The notes beneath the pieces are model-generated. The model had not been told where the DNA came from. It saw only the letters and a program-made list of their open reading frames with translations, and did no database searches. Shown piece after piece: positions 7,480 to 16,809 of a stretch of 64,000 nt of DNA (position 1 is its first letter; each line of letters starts with the position of its first letter). A program made the translations under genes and the position numbers. The stretch is from JBBSUQ01 sp964389755 (GTDB lineage Bacteria; Bacteroidota; Bacteroidia; Flavobacteriales_D; Crocinitomicaceae), in contig CAYMEW010000017.1 of assembly GCA_964389755.1 (NCBI GenBank), forward strand, positions 15,385 through 79,384. The letters are read 5' to 3'.

Positions 7480-9818
7480 GTGAAAATAATTCTAGAAAGC
7501 CGATTCTATATAATGGACAAGTTTATAGTGAACCTGTCCATAAACGTTCCGGAGGAGGAGAAAAAGCAATGAAGCAGAGATATGAAGACGCTAGAGATTC
7601 AGTTCTTGGCAACATCTCTGATATTCGTGGCAATCTACGTCAGATGTCTTCTGATTCTCGATTGCCAAATGAAATCATTCTTAGCCTAACAATGGAACCA
7701 GAATTTTCTGCTAAATCATACTACCCAGATTCATTATTTGATCTTGATGCTGAAAGGTTTGGATTAAAGGAAGTAGGATCAAGAATAATCAGATCAACTA
7801 AAGCTTCTGCTAACAATGAAGAAACAATAGAAGTGACATCAAAAATGTTCTTCATACGTGCTACCGAGCAAAGTATCAATTCATTTGAAAAACATCTAAG
7901 GATGGCTAGCTCTACTTTGACAAAAAAATTCAAAGATGATATAAGAAAGGTTTCATCTTTAGGATTCTTGCCAGCAAATGAACAGATTTTAGGTGTCTCA
8001 GAAAATTGGACTTCAGGAAGATTAGAAGCAGTATTGCATCCATTTGATCTTGATTTTGAGCAAGCTTTAGATCATTTTTTGTCTATGATAGAATCGCATG
8101 GCGTGAGCAGGGATAGTGTAAAGTACAAACAATACACAAGTGGTGTGACATTCGTAAGCTTTATCGGGAACCGCAACACTCTCGAATCAATTTCCGGTTA
8201 CAACCCATTACGAACTGTACACCCCTTAAAAATGCGTAGCTTACCAGACATAAGCAGAAGCACAAGCGTACAAAATGGGCCAATCGCACCGAACTTCTCA
8301 AGTAAATCTAACATTGTGGTTGGAGTAATTGATGGTGGAATAAATCAAAACAACCCATTTACTGCAAATTACACTGAAGGTCATCATGTGGTATCAGGAA
8401 ACCCTGTTCCATTTTTTGTACAACACGGAACACAAGTTACAGGTGCAGTTCTTTATGGTGCTCTGAATAATTATACAAATGGACAAAGTTTACCAGAGCC
8501 AAAAGTCTCCGTAAAAAACTTTGGTGTACTCTCTGATAATTCTGCCACAGATCCTGAATTGTACGATGCCATCGATGCAATGGAGGTATTTGTTCCTCAA
8601 AACACACATATTTCCGTATATAACCTCAGTTTAGGCCCAAGTGGCCCTATTTTGGATGATAGCATTAGTCGCTTCACTTATTCCTGTGATTTATTAAGTA
8701 AAAGCCATAACGTTTTGTTTTGTGTTGCCGTTGGTAATGATGGACATATTGACGGTTATGATAGAATTCAATCACCATCTGATTCTGTAAATTGCTTAGG
8801 TGTTGGTGCATTTACCAAAGAGAATGGAGTTAAGGTTCGAGCTCCTTATAGCAGTAAAGGACCTGGTCGTGAAGGCGGAAAAATGAAACCTGATATAATG
8901 GCATTTGGAGGGTGTGATCAACATCCAATTCATCTTATTTCAGACGTGAGTGGACAAAAGGTTTGGAGCATGGGAACAAGCTTTGCAAGCCCTATAGTAG
9001 CAGGAATCGCTGGTAGGTTAATCGGAGAATCCAACAGCAATATTGATTCATTAACAGCCAAAGCATTAATAGTCCATTCTGCTGAAAGGCAAAAGGACAA
9101 TCATTGCGCCGAAATGGGGCATGGTTCAATTCCTGATAGTATAGATGAAATTGTTAATTGTACTGGTAATTCCTATACCTTAATTTATAGAGGTCGTGTA
9201 GAAGCTGGGAAATATGCAGAATATCTAATACCATGGGAAGAAGTTCAGACAGGTAGTGTTAAATTTAGATGGACAATTGCTGTGTTAACAGATGTTGATC
9301 AGTTGAGTTCAGATGATTACACATCATCTTCTGTTGAAGTAGCATTTTATCCTAATCGAAACAAATACAATTTCAAAAATGAAGAAGGCTTACCACTAGA
9401 CGGTGAGAATAAAAAATCCGAAATAGTAGATATTGAAGCCGACCCGGAACGAGCAGCATATCTTTTGCAAAATGGATGGAGCCAGAGTAACTTTCCTGTT
9501 ACAGGTAATGCTTCGCCACAGTATCAAACTGAAGATCAGCTAAGAGCCGATTTGAAATGGGATACAATTGATACTAGACAAAAGTCAATGAGAGCGAGCG
9601 GAATTTCTGAACCTGCTTTTCACATCCACGCATTGGGTCGCGGTGCGAGAAACTCAAACTCTCAAGTGGAGTTTGCTCTAATTTTGACATTGGAAATTGC
9701 AAGTGATGAAATTGATATTTATGACACTATACTTAACAAATACAGTGCCTTAATTCCTCTAGAAACGACGATTGATACTGAAATTTCAGTTCGTAATTCT
9801 ACTGATCAAAATGAATAG
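7476..9818 (+). CDS. Cytosolic S8 (subtilisin-like) serine protease, partner of the AAA+ ATPase
   Basis: 780 residues with no signal peptide. The first ~280 residues are a charged region with no obvious domain. The catalytic domain has the D-H-S triad: D286 in VGVIDGG, H317 in VQHGTQV and S502 in GTSFASP, with the oxyanion Asn in VAVGND. A C-terminal ~240-residue region, probably beta-rich, follows and may bind substrate or the ATPase. From memory it resembles the Y4bN/IteS-type subtilases, which also sit beside an AAA ATPase. With all catalytic residues present and no export signal, it should act inside the cell, so its activity must be restrained; the linked ATPase is the likely controller. 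Defence or programmed cell death is inferred from context only. Confidence 0.88.
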   Translation: MSENNSRKPILYNGQVYSEPVHKRSGGGEKAMKQRYEDARDSVLGNISDIRGNLRQMSSDSRLPNEIILSLTMEPEFSAKSYYPDSLFDLDAERFGLKEVGSRIIRSTKASANNEETIEVTSKMFFIRATEQSINSFEKHLRMASSTLTKKFKDDIRKVSSLGFLPANEQILGVSENWTSGRLEAVLHPFDLDFEQALDHFLSMIESHGVSRDSVKYKQYTSGVTFVSFIGNRNTLESISGYNPLRTVHPLKMRSLPDISRSTSVQNGPIAPNFSSKSNIVVGVIDGGINQNNPFTANYTEGHHVVSGNPVPFFVQHGTQVTGAVLYGALNNYTNGQSLPEPKVSVKNFGVLSDNSATDPELYDAIDAMEVFVPQNTHISVYNLSLGPSGPILDDSISRFTYSCDLLSKSHNVLFCVAVGNDGHIDGYDRIQSPSDSVNCLGVGAFTKENGVKVRAPYSSKGPGREGGKMKPDIMAFGGCDQHPIHLISDVSGQKVWSMGTSFASPIVAGIAGRLIGESNSNIDSLTAKALIVHSAERQKDNHCAEMGHGSIPDSIDEIVNCTGNSYTLIYRGRVEAGKYAEYLIPWEEVQTGSVKFRWTIAVLTDVDQLSSDDYTSSSVEVAFYPNRNKYNFKNEEGLPLDGENKKSEIVDIEADPERAAYLLQNGWSQSNFPVTGNASPQYQTEDQLRADLKWDTIDTRQKSMRASGISEPAFHIHALGRGARNSNSQVEFALILTLEIASDEIDIYDTILNKYSALIPLETTIDTEISVRNSTDQNE

Positions 9819-10174
9819 AATAACCCCACTCCTTCCCTATTTCTCTCCGCTACGGTGCAAGAAAAAAGGAATCCGTTTGAAGTTGTTTAGGGGATAAACT
9901 TTGAAAGAGAAAGGAAAAATTATTTGGCTTATCCTAAACCATGAACTGATCCTGATCATCTACGTTAGTTTTCTGATGCTAAATCTACTAACAAAATTCC
10001 AAACTTCAAATACGGTAACTAACTTTCCCATCGAAACGGATATTTCGTTTCCAAAGAAGCCGTCAAAACACGAATCCAGGCGGTTTTTACATCACTTCAC
10101 CGTAAACCTCCCCCACTCACCTATTCCCCCGCATTCCCACAAAATGCGGCTACCGGTCCGCTCCCCTTTCAGGA
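9819..10174. other. Intergenic stretch, right edge of the AT-rich insert
   Basis: No gene I can support. A frame starting with TTG at 9901 (104 codons) has one hydrophobic stretch but then low-complexity Pro/His/Ser sequence, and it runs into the antisense of the lipoprotein gene. No terminator hairpin, tRNA end or flanking direct repeat was recognised; composition returns towards the chromosomal norm by about 10130. Confidence 0.4.
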
Positions 10175-10749
10175 TCAATGGTGCAAATGCAAAAAGCTGG
10201 TGGTTTGCGCGCTGATGGTCACGATGGTGTCCAGCGATTGGACGGGACCGCCCAAATAGTTAATGCTGGATGCTTTGATGAAGTGTTTCCCCACCGGAAG
10301 TTGGTAATGAGAGCCGTTTTTTGCGTGAAAGACTGATTGTCTATGTAAAGCGGGAAGGTTTTGCCGGCGTCTGCATTCGCGTAAATAATCACATCGCCGC
10401 GCTCGGCGCTGACCATAATTGTTTTTTCCGACGCCACGCCCTTCTTCATTTCCTGTTTATTGTCGTATACCCGCACCAGGTACATCCCGTCTTTTCCGAG
10501 TACATTGAGCGTGAGTTGCGGAGCCTGTCCTTCAACAAGGGTATCCGTACCGCCGTCCGGATTCACGATTTGCCAGATCTGGTGCCGCTTTCGGGGCGAA
10601 AGGTTGATCAGGTCGAGTGTTTCCCCGGGCGCATAAGTATAGCGTTCCAGGCGGAAATCAGACGAAGTTTTTTTGTGACAGGCAGTGAGCATGCTTGCCA
10701 GGACCAGGCAGAACGGTACACGCGACCAGCGGGGGAATAAGTGATTCAT
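10175..10749 (-). pseudogene. Frameshifted lipoprotein gene
   Basis: The start codon at 10749 opens a lipoprotein signal peptide with lipobox LTAC (Cys24). The body looks like a PKD/Ig-like fold (YTYAPGETLDLINLSP, GKDGMYLVRVYDN) with a PEGA-like second part. The uninterrupted frame ends at 10219 with an implausible tail. In the next frame, entered at the run of six T at 10317-10322, the sequence reads NGSHYQLPVGKHFIKASSIN and continues to a stop at 10175-10177, a typical PEGA-like ending. One base gained or lost in that run would restore a protein of about 190 residues. It is either a true frameshift or a homopolymer sequencing error. Function unknown. Confidence 0.65.
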
Positions 10750-10899
10750 ATCAGTTACATTGAAAGGTCTAAAGTTATGGATTTATTCGAATCGCAAGGG
10801 ATTGACCGCACTTTTAAGAGGTCTTTGAATTTGGCCCCGCCAAAATACGCTCATTCAAACCGATTTCTGTTTACCTTAGCCCTAAACAATAACGTTCAC

Positions 10900-11361
10900 A
10901 TGAAAAAACTCAGGTATTCCAAAGAAATTTCCGCTTCGCCGGAACGCGTTTACGATGCCATGCTCGGACTCAGCGACAAGCAGACGTACAAAGAATGGAC
11001 CGCTGCTTTCAACCCGACTTCTTCCTGGGAAGGCGGATGGAACACCGGCGATAAGATCCTGTTTGTAGGCATTTCGGAGGATGGCAGCAAAGGCGGAATG
11101 GTGGCCCGCATTGCCGAAAACGATCCGGGAAAGTACGTTTCCATCGAACACTACGGAATCCTGGAAAACGGAGTGGAAATTACGGAAGGTGAAAAAGTGA
11201 AGGGCTGGAGCGGAGCACACGAAAATTATCGTTTTGAAGCGATCCCGAACGGAACGCGCGTAACGGCCGAAGTAGACACGGTGGAAGAATACGTTTCCTA
11301 TTTCGATGAGACCTGGCCCAAAGCGCTGGACGCACTGAAGCTAGTTTGTGAAGCGAAGTAA
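10900..11361 (+). CDS. SRPBCC (AHSA1/START-like) domain protein
   Basis: 153 residues from the ATG at 10900; an in-frame ATG at 10741 would add 53 residues unlike the family. It opens with MKKLRYSKEISASPERVYDAM, continues with WEGGWNTGDKILFVG and ends with a long helix (WPKALDALKLVCEAK): the helix-grip fold that binds hydrophobic ligands. A near-consensus -7 box TACCTTAG lies at 10872-10879. Related proteins are often annotated as SRPBCC or activator of Hsp90 ATPase-like; the ligand cannot be read from sequence. Confidence 0.75.
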   Translation: MKKLRYSKEISASPERVYDAMLGLSDKQTYKEWTAAFNPTSSWEGGWNTGDKILFVGISEDGSKGGMVARIAENDPGKYVSIEHYGILENGVEITEGEKVKGWSGAHENYRFEAIPNGTRVTAEVDTVEEYVSYFDETWPKALDALKLVCEAK

Positions 11362-11378
11362 AAAGCGTACTTAGATCC

Positions 11379-11756
11379 CTACGAGCACTGCGGACAGAGT
11401 CCGGAAACGGTAAAGTTCACCGATCGCACTTTATACTTTTTGGGCAGGCTGAATTCCGGTTCCACTTCGCTCAGGCAGGTAACGGATTTGCAGTTCTCGC
11501 AGCTGAAATGCAGGTGATCGTGCCGGTGACTTTCGGTGCATTCCGTGCAACTGGCATACTTTACACCGCCGTCCGTGTTCACAACTTTGTGAATGCCTCC
11601 TTCGTCCGTGAGCCGGTCCAGGATGCGGTAAATGGTTACCCGGTCGCACAAGCCGTCAAGCGCTGCCTGGATCTCACTGTGCGACAGGGCCACTTCCGAC
11701 TGGCTGATCAAATCTAAAACCGCCGTTTTGGCTACTGTATTTCTGACCTGTTTCAT
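11379..11756 (-). CDS. Fur-family metal-responsive transcriptional regulator
   Basis: 125 residues. An N-terminal winged helix (AVLDLISQSEVALSHSEIQ, recognition region CDRVTIYRILDRL) is followed by the dimerisation domain with HRHDHLHFSCENC, a second cysteine pair at the C-terminus (LCPQC), and a CxxC structural zinc pattern. It belongs to the Fur/Zur/PerR family. I cannot decide the metal; zinc (Zur-like) or iron are both possible. A perfect spaced palindrome sits at the transcription start (11771-11789), suggesting autorepression. The neighbouring TonB-like gene at 11851-12174 is a possible target. Confidence 0.85.
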   Translation of the reverse strand: MKQVRNTVAKTAVLDLISQSEVALSHSEIQAALDGLCDRVTIYRILDRLTDEGGIHKVVNTDGGVKYASCTECTESHRHDHLHFSCENCKSVTCLSEVEPEFSLPKKYKVRSVNFTVSGLCPQCS

Positions 11757-11770
11757 TTTTTGTGATGTTT

Positions 11771-11789
11771 AATGCAAATCGATTGCATT
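11771..11789. promoter_or_regulatory. Palindromic operator AATGCAA-n5-TTGCATT before the Fur-family gene
   Basis: Seven-base arms are exact reverse complements around a 5-base spacer (AATGCAAATCGATTGCATT). It lies directly downstream of the -7 box, covering the predicted start of transcription, 15 bases before the start codon. Its position fits a repressor site for the Fur-like protein itself. Confidence 0.65.
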
Positions 11790-11791
11790 TA

Positions 11792-11799
11792 CAAAGATA
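11792..11799 (-). promoter_or_regulatory. -7 promoter element TATCTTTG
   Basis: Exact TAnnTTTG match on the minus strand for the Fur-family gene; the palindrome 11771-11789 begins immediately downstream. Confidence 0.6.
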
Positions 11800-11850
11800 C
11801 GCATTCCCGCAAAAGGAGGCTGCTTCGCGTTTAACGTCACCGCCCGCGCA

Positions 11851-12174
11851 CTAGTCCTGCACTTTGAAGCGGTAGGTATAACTGAATTCGCTTCCCACGA
11901 GGCCTTTCGGAAGCCGGAAACGGATGTGTCGCACCTGTTCGGCCACGGCGGCATTCATTTCTTCGGAATCGGAACTGATGCGCACGATCTCAACCTCGTA
12001 CTCCGATACCACGCGCAGACGGAGGCGAACTGTCGTTTCGATGCCTTTTTCACGCAGGGATTCCGGGTAAGAGATCTTGCGGTGCATGATGCGGTCCACG
12101 ATGGTTTCGCCATGACCGGCAAAGGAAAAAGTTGTTGCTAAAACAAAGCCTGTAATTAAAATGATCGCTTTCAT
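11851..12174 (-). CDS. Small exported protein with a TonB C-terminal-like domain
   Basis: 107 residues with a signal peptide (MKAIILITGFVLATTFSFA). The mature part reads ISYPESLREKGIETTVRLRL and ends in a beta strand, VGSEFSYTYRFKVQ, which matches the pattern of the TonB C-terminal fold (YP...G..V.V...). It lacks the proline-rich spacer and transmembrane anchor of a working TonB, so it is a soluble periplasmic stand-alone domain. It lies upstream of and codirectional with the Fur-family gene, with about 95 bases between them; a shared metal-uptake role is possible but unproven. Confidence 0.65.
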   Translation of the reverse strand: MKAIILITGFVLATTFSFAGHGETIVDRIMHRKISYPESLREKGIETTVRLRLRVVSEYEVEIVRISSDSEEMNAAVAEQVRHIRFRLPKGLVGSEFSYTYRFKVQD

Positions 12175-12297
12175 AACTGTGAATTTTTATTGGTTTTGCC
12201 GTAAGACTTCTTCACAGCTATTTTGTTACACGAGCGATGTGTTTTTTTTAAAAAAATAGATCATTTTGATCATGCGATCAAGTTGTCCCGTTTCAAT

Positions 12298-15200
12298 TTA
12301 GTTTTTTACGAATCGCAGGAAATAGCTTTTTGCTGTCGTTTCTACTTTTACGAAATAGATTCCATTACTAAGGTCACCGACAGGAATGTTGACGTTTTCA
12401 GACGGAGGATTTACCACGGTTCTAAAAGTTTTTCCTGAAGCATCGACAATCTGAATAGAACTAACGTCATTCAATTGGCAATTACTTACACGAAGCTGAT
12501 CATGTGCAGGATTTGGGCTTATTAGAATCTCATTTTTATCAACCTGAGAACTGAATCCCGAGAATCCTAAATTTACGTTTAGATGGACAATACTGTCGCA
12601 GTTGTAGATTGTATTGAAACTTTGTTGATACTCCCCTGACTGATAGTAAACAGTTCCATTATAAGAAACCGAGTCAATCCCATAAAGATCGATTACAGAG
12701 TCTTGCGAACGATGAACTACGAGGTCGACTATGGTCAAGTTATTACAACCGTCAATATTTGGATCGCTAAATTGATAAATACCGGTTTCAAGCAATTCCT
12801 GTCCATTATATTCAAAAAAGTCGCAAACAGTCATGGAGACAGTATCGCGTGTCCCGAGGAGATAATCTTCGGATACCGTATTAATTGTTTCATTAGTAAC
12901 TATGGGCGTATTGAAATCAAAGAAAATCGATGCCTTGTTTTTAATTGTCGAATTTTCAAAAAGATTTTGCTTAGGTGAAACTTCATAGACAATAAATCCT
13001 TTACTTTCCTCGGGTGCTGAGGAACTATCTGGTAAGTGAATTTCATCAAACATAAAATTAACGGTTTCATTATCAACCAGGGTGTAATAATTGTGAGAAC
13101 TATGGAGAATACGAAGCGAATTGATATCAAGGTAACTACTGAGAGAATCCTCAATTCGGATATTGATGGCTTCTGAATTACCCGTATTTTGAAAACGTAA
13201 CATATATGTTAGTTTTTGATTTGGTTTGATATAGCCATAAGCACATTGTCCTGTTGGAAAAACGTGTTTATCATTAGGATCGTAACCATTTAAGACCTCA
13301 AAAGACTCAACAAGTTCATTATTTGTGGTGTCCTGATCAGGATTAGCGGGAACTGTGTTAATATGGAAATGAATTGAGTCTCCGACAGCTGCTGAAGTAC
13401 TTGTCATAAATTCGATTTCACTTTCCCAATAAGGATCCTCGAAGCCCTGGGAGGGAAAATTCCAGATAAGCGTATCTCCTGAAATGATGTCCGGCATTGG
13501 GTCGGACTGAAGAAAACTTACTAAAGTATCTTTTATGAGAAATACCTGCCCGTGTGTAGCATTACACCCGTCATTCCAGGTCGAGATTCTGGAAGTGGAT
13601 GAAAAACCCGGTCGAAACTCTCCTGGTACAAACGAAACACGCATATCTGCTCCGGATGTTGTTGACGGACCGTGGATGAGAAAACCGGCTTCATAAGTAC
13701 ATCCAATGGAATCTATAACCGATAAATAATGTATTCCAGACTGAGAAAAATAAGCAATTGTATCATCAATGTTGGCACCTGCATTATCCCACGAATAGGA
13801 ATAAGGTACATTCCCATAAGAAGCATAGGCACGAATTGAAGCTGCAGTGTTGCAAGTCAGGGTATCAAATTGAGTAAAATGAACATTTAAAAACTGGCAG
13901 GTGTTCGAAATTGTATCGTTGAGAATCCGTGTAATTTTATGTCTGTTCAGGTTATTGTAGGAGTTAAACAGTCCTCCTACAATAATTTTACCGTTATGCT
14001 GAAGATCAAAAATACTTATAGGTGGTGCATTCTGCCAAATAAAGCTACTATCTGCCGAACCGTCCGGTTTCAGTCTTACAAGTTTTGCAGATGTGTTCTG
14101 CCAGGCAGCCCCCTTTAGTAAAAGAATCCGTCCATCTGTTAAGGCCTTTGCCTGAAAGTCCGATTCATTGTCAAAGTTACCCGAAGTTTCATCAAATCCG
14201 CTCACATTAAAAGTCGTATCAAGACTTCCGTTGGAAAAAAGGCGTATTGTATGATTAACGGTATCCCCGGCATAAACGGTTACGCGTCCACAGACCAGTA
14301 TTCTGTTGGTGTCGTAGATTGAAATGTGCTGAAAGTCGTTTATCCCGAATTCGCTTTCAATTGTTCCGGTAGAAAATGTCGTATCTATAGCACCATCAGA
14401 ATCAAGCCTGATGATTCCAGAACACGAATTGGCTACTCCATTTACGGCGACCCCCCCAAATGAACCAACCAGATAAATTTTGTCGTCAGAAGTGATCTCG
14501 ATATCTTTCATATAATTCGGAACCACTATATGTTGAAACGTTGTGTCCATGGTGCCGTCAGGCATAAGCCTGATAAAGTTCGATACTGTGTTACCATTGT
14601 ATTTGTTAAATGTTCCACCGATAATTATTTTACCATCGGACTGATAATCAATAAGATTTATAGTGCCGGGTGTCGCGTTTATTGTTTGAAAACCTGATCC
14701 GGTGTGAAATGACGTGTCAATTTTACCGTCAGGAAGCAGACATACGAAAGAATTATAAGGCTGATCATCAAACCAACCAAAGTATCCTCCCGCGAAAATC
14801 CTTCCGTTTGGAAGAATTTCAACATCGTAAATTTGCTCTTCCGGTAAGGTACTTTGTCGATTAATGACCCCGCTTCCCGGATCAAAACTGTTGTCTAATG
14901 TTCCGTCAGGCATCAACCGAACAATTGAATTTTTGGAAACTCCGTTGTAACCGATGAAATCCCCGGCAATTATGATTTTGTCATCATTCGCGATTTCAAT
15001 GTCATTTGAGATACCGTTAAGTCCATAACTTATCTGAAAGGACGGATCAAAGGCGCCAGATGCAGTAAGGCGCCTAATAAGATTTGAACCACACAGCATA
15101 ATTTTACCATCAGGTTGCGCCAGAACATCATTGGGATGATTGGAAATGCATCTTGGTCCGGAAAAACTTTGGTCAACGATTCCATTCTGAGAAATACGAT

Positions 15201-16179
15201 ATATCCGTACACAAGTATTATTATCAAAAGATAAAATATAGCTTCCTCCGGATTCACGGGTGATAGAAGTATATTTACCCCAAATTGTACCAGTTGTGAA
15301 GTTCGAATCTATTGTTCCATCAGGTAATGCCCTAAAGAAACCTAATATTGAATTTTCTGAAGATAGCGTCGTGTAGCTACCGCATGCAACCAGAGAACCG
15401 TCAGGAGAAACAGACATATCAAGTGTATTCGTGCTGTAATCGGAAGGTAGTTGATAGTTCAAATCCAATTCTCCATCCGGTAAAAATCTTGCAATATGAT
15501 CGCGTATTTCACCGTTGACGGTTCCAAAACTTCCACATAAATATAATCGATCAAGCGAATCACGATAAATATGTTGTATTCCCTGACCGGTACTGGCAAC
15601 AAATACGGGCTCATTAAAACCGGCATCAATGTTTCCGTCACTAAACAAACGGATCATATCATATTGAGCTCCAAATTCACCGACGATTACGATTTTTCCA
15701 TCTGACTGCTCTACTGCATCCTTTACCTGTGAAATGGGGCAAAATGAAGAAACTGAAAAATTCGATAGAAGTGTGCCATTGGCAGAAATGCATGCAATGC
15801 TGTCGACAGGTACTCCATTATACGAATTGAAGCTACCATATAATAAAATATTGTCATTGGATAAAACAGTGAAACCAGTCACCGGTCCGTTAGGCCCACT
15901 CTGTCCTAAATTAAATGCCATATCAACAGAACCATTTTGATTAAGTTTCAAAAAATAGGACTCATTTTGACTCATATACTCTGTGAAATCGCCCGCTATG
16001 AGATATTTTCCATCAGGAAATAAATGAGATTTTTTGACATTGCCCAATACTGGAGTAAAAGTGGGATGATTATCTTCAGGATTAAAGGTAACGTCGACGG
16101 CACCCGATTGAGCAAATGCAGTATAGGAAACCAAGATCACGAAGATTGAGATTAGGTGTTTCTCTAGATTGATTATCAT
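12298..16179 (-). CDS. Giant secreted delta-60-repeat protein with T9SS sorting tail
   Basis: 1293 residues from the ATG at 16179, preferred because a -7 box (16190-16197) lies just upstream and it gives a clean signal peptide ending AFAQ. Residues ~20-760 are tandem delta-60 repeats of the form LxPDGxxDxxF...GKIIIGGxF, a beta-propeller-like fold. Next come a PKD-like stretch, a DUF11-like part (ADMRVSFVPGEFRPGFSS...YMLRFQNTGNSEAINIRI) and a C-terminal T9SS type A tail (LISPNPAHDQLRVSN...LSNGIYFVKVET). It should be secreted through the outer membrane and attached to the surface. AT-rich compared with its neighbours. Similar proteins are common in flavobacteria; the ligand is unknown. Confidence 0.88.
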   Translation of the reverse strand: MIINLEKHLISIFVILVSYTAFAQSGAVDVTFNPEDNHPTFTPVLGNVKKSHLFPDGKYLIAGDFTEYMSQNESYFLKLNQNGSVDMAFNLGQSGPNGPVTGFTVLSNDNILLYGSFNSYNGVPVDSIACISANGTLLSNFSVSSFCPISQVKDAVEQSDGKIVIVGEFGAQYDMIRLFSDGNIDAGFNEPVFVASTGQGIQHIYRDSLDRLYLCGSFGTVNGEIRDHIARFLPDGELDLNYQLPSDYSTNTLDMSVSPDGSLVACGSYTTLSSENSILGFFRALPDGTIDSNFTTGTIWGKYTSITRESGGSYILSFDNNTCVRIYRISQNGIVDQSFSGPRCISNHPNDVLAQPDGKIMLCGSNLIRRLTASGAFDPSFQISYGLNGISNDIEIANDDKIIIAGDFIGYNGVSKNSIVRLMPDGTLDNSFDPGSGVINRQSTLPEEQIYDVEILPNGRIFAGGYFGWFDDQPYNSFVCLLPDGKIDTSFHTGSGFQTINATPGTINLIDYQSDGKIIIGGTFNKYNGNTVSNFIRLMPDGTMDTTFQHIVVPNYMKDIEITSDDKIYLVGSFGGVAVNGVANSCSGIIRLDSDGAIDTTFSTGTIESEFGINDFQHISIYDTNRILVCGRVTVYAGDTVNHTIRLFSNGSLDTTFNVSGFDETSGNFDNESDFQAKALTDGRILLLKGAAWQNTSAKLVRLKPDGSADSSFIWQNAPPISIFDLQHNGKIIVGGLFNSYNNLNRHKITRILNDTISNTCQFLNVHFTQFDTLTCNTAASIRAYASYGNVPYSYSWDNAGANIDDTIAYFSQSGIHYLSVIDSIGCTYEAGFLIHGPSTTSGADMRVSFVPGEFRPGFSSTSRISTWNDGCNATHGQVFLIKDTLVSFLQSDPMPDIISGDTLIWNFPSQGFEDPYWESEIEFMTSTSAAVGDSIHFHINTVPANPDQDTTNNELVESFEVLNGYDPNDKHVFPTGQCAYGYIKPNQKLTYMLRFQNTGNSEAINIRIEDSLSSYLDINSLRILHSSHNYYTLVDNETVNFMFDEIHLPDSSSAPEESKGFIVYEVSPKQNLFENSTIKNKASIFFDFNTPIVTNETINTVSEDYLLGTRDTVSMTVCDFFEYNGQELLETGIYQFSDPNIDGCNNLTIVDLVVHRSQDSVIDLYGIDSVSYNGTVYYQSGEYQQSFNTIYNCDSIVHLNVNLGFSGFSSQVDKNEILISPNPAHDQLRVSNCQLNDVSSIQIVDASGKTFRTVVNPPSENVNIPVGDLSNGIYFVKVETTAKSYFLRFVKN

Positions 16180-16189
16180 GTTTTTTTTA

Positions 16190-16197
16190 CAAATATA
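16190..16197 (-). promoter_or_regulatory. -7 promoter element TATATTTG
   Basis: Exact TAnnTTTG match on the minus strand, 10 bases before the ATG at 16179. It decides the start of the delta-60 gene, because the longer frame from 16230 would include the promoter and the end of the upstream gene. Confidence 0.6.
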
Positions 16198-16226
16198 AAA
16201 AAGATAAACCAAACGCCTTATGGAAC

Positions 16227-16808
16227 TCACGCATCATTCAGCCCCTTCCCTTCCAGGATCTTCGGAATGTTCTTTTCAATGCGCGCCTCGCGGGTGGCGG
16301 ATTGTTTGGCCTGTGAAAAGTGCAACAAATAACCGCGTTGCCGGCCGGGCGTGAGCGCTTTGAAAGCTTTCTGCAGCTCGGGATATTCGTCGAGGGCTTT
16401 CCGGAATTCTTCGGGCATCTCGAACTCTTTGGTCTTTTTCATCGGCACCTTTTTCCCGGAGCGCTCCGTTTCCACGGCTTCACGGATGTACTTTTGAATG
16501 ATTTCGGCCTGTTCACGCACTTCCTCCGCACCGGTGAAACGCATTTGCCGGGCCGACTGTACGTTTTCGGTCTGCTGTACGAGCAATTGCTCCGGATCTT
16601 TCAGCAAAACGCCTTTGAAAAACAGCAAAGCACAGTATTCTTTGAATACGTGGATCAGCACGATGTTGCGGCCTGCGTCCGTGTAGCAGGGCGTTCCCCA
16701 CTTCAGTTCTTCAGCGAGTCCGCTTTCCAGTACTAGGTCGCGCAATTCCTCGATGGCTTCCTGCCAGCGGGCGTGCTTCGTGAAGTAAAAATCGACTTTC
16801 GGGTTCAT
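16227..16808 (-). CDS. YdeI/OmdA-like protein with an N-terminal DUF1801 domain
   Basis: 193 residues, cytosolic. Residues ~15-110 match the DUF1801 (YdhG-like) pattern: WQEAIEELRDLVLES, ELKWGTPCYT, NIVLIHVFKEYCALLFFKG. The C-terminal ~65 residues read ALDEYPELQKAFKALTPGRQ then RGYLLHFSQAKQSATREARI, the bacteriocin-protection YdeI/OmpD-associated signature. Last gene of the ArsR-led operon, 1 base after the DoxX stop/start boundary. The biochemical role of the family is not established. Confidence 0.8.
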   Translation of the reverse strand: MNPKVDFYFTKHARWQEAIEELRDLVLESGLAEELKWGTPCYTDAGRNIVLIHVFKEYCALLFFKGVLLKDPEQLLVQQTENVQSARQMRFTGAEEVREQAEIIQKYIREAVETERSGKKVPMKKTKEFEMPEEFRKALDEYPELQKAFKALTPGRQRGYLLHFSQAKQSATREARIEKNIPKILEGKGLNDA

Positions 16809-16809
16809 G

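Noticed and set aside
9901..10215. 104-codon frame after the subtilase
   Set aside because: TTG start, low-complexity second half, and its end is antisense to the real C-terminus of the lipoprotein gene.
16179..16230. Longer start for the delta-60 gene at 16230
   Set aside because: It would include the -7 box and overlap the preceding gene's end; the ATG at 16179 gives a clean signal peptide.
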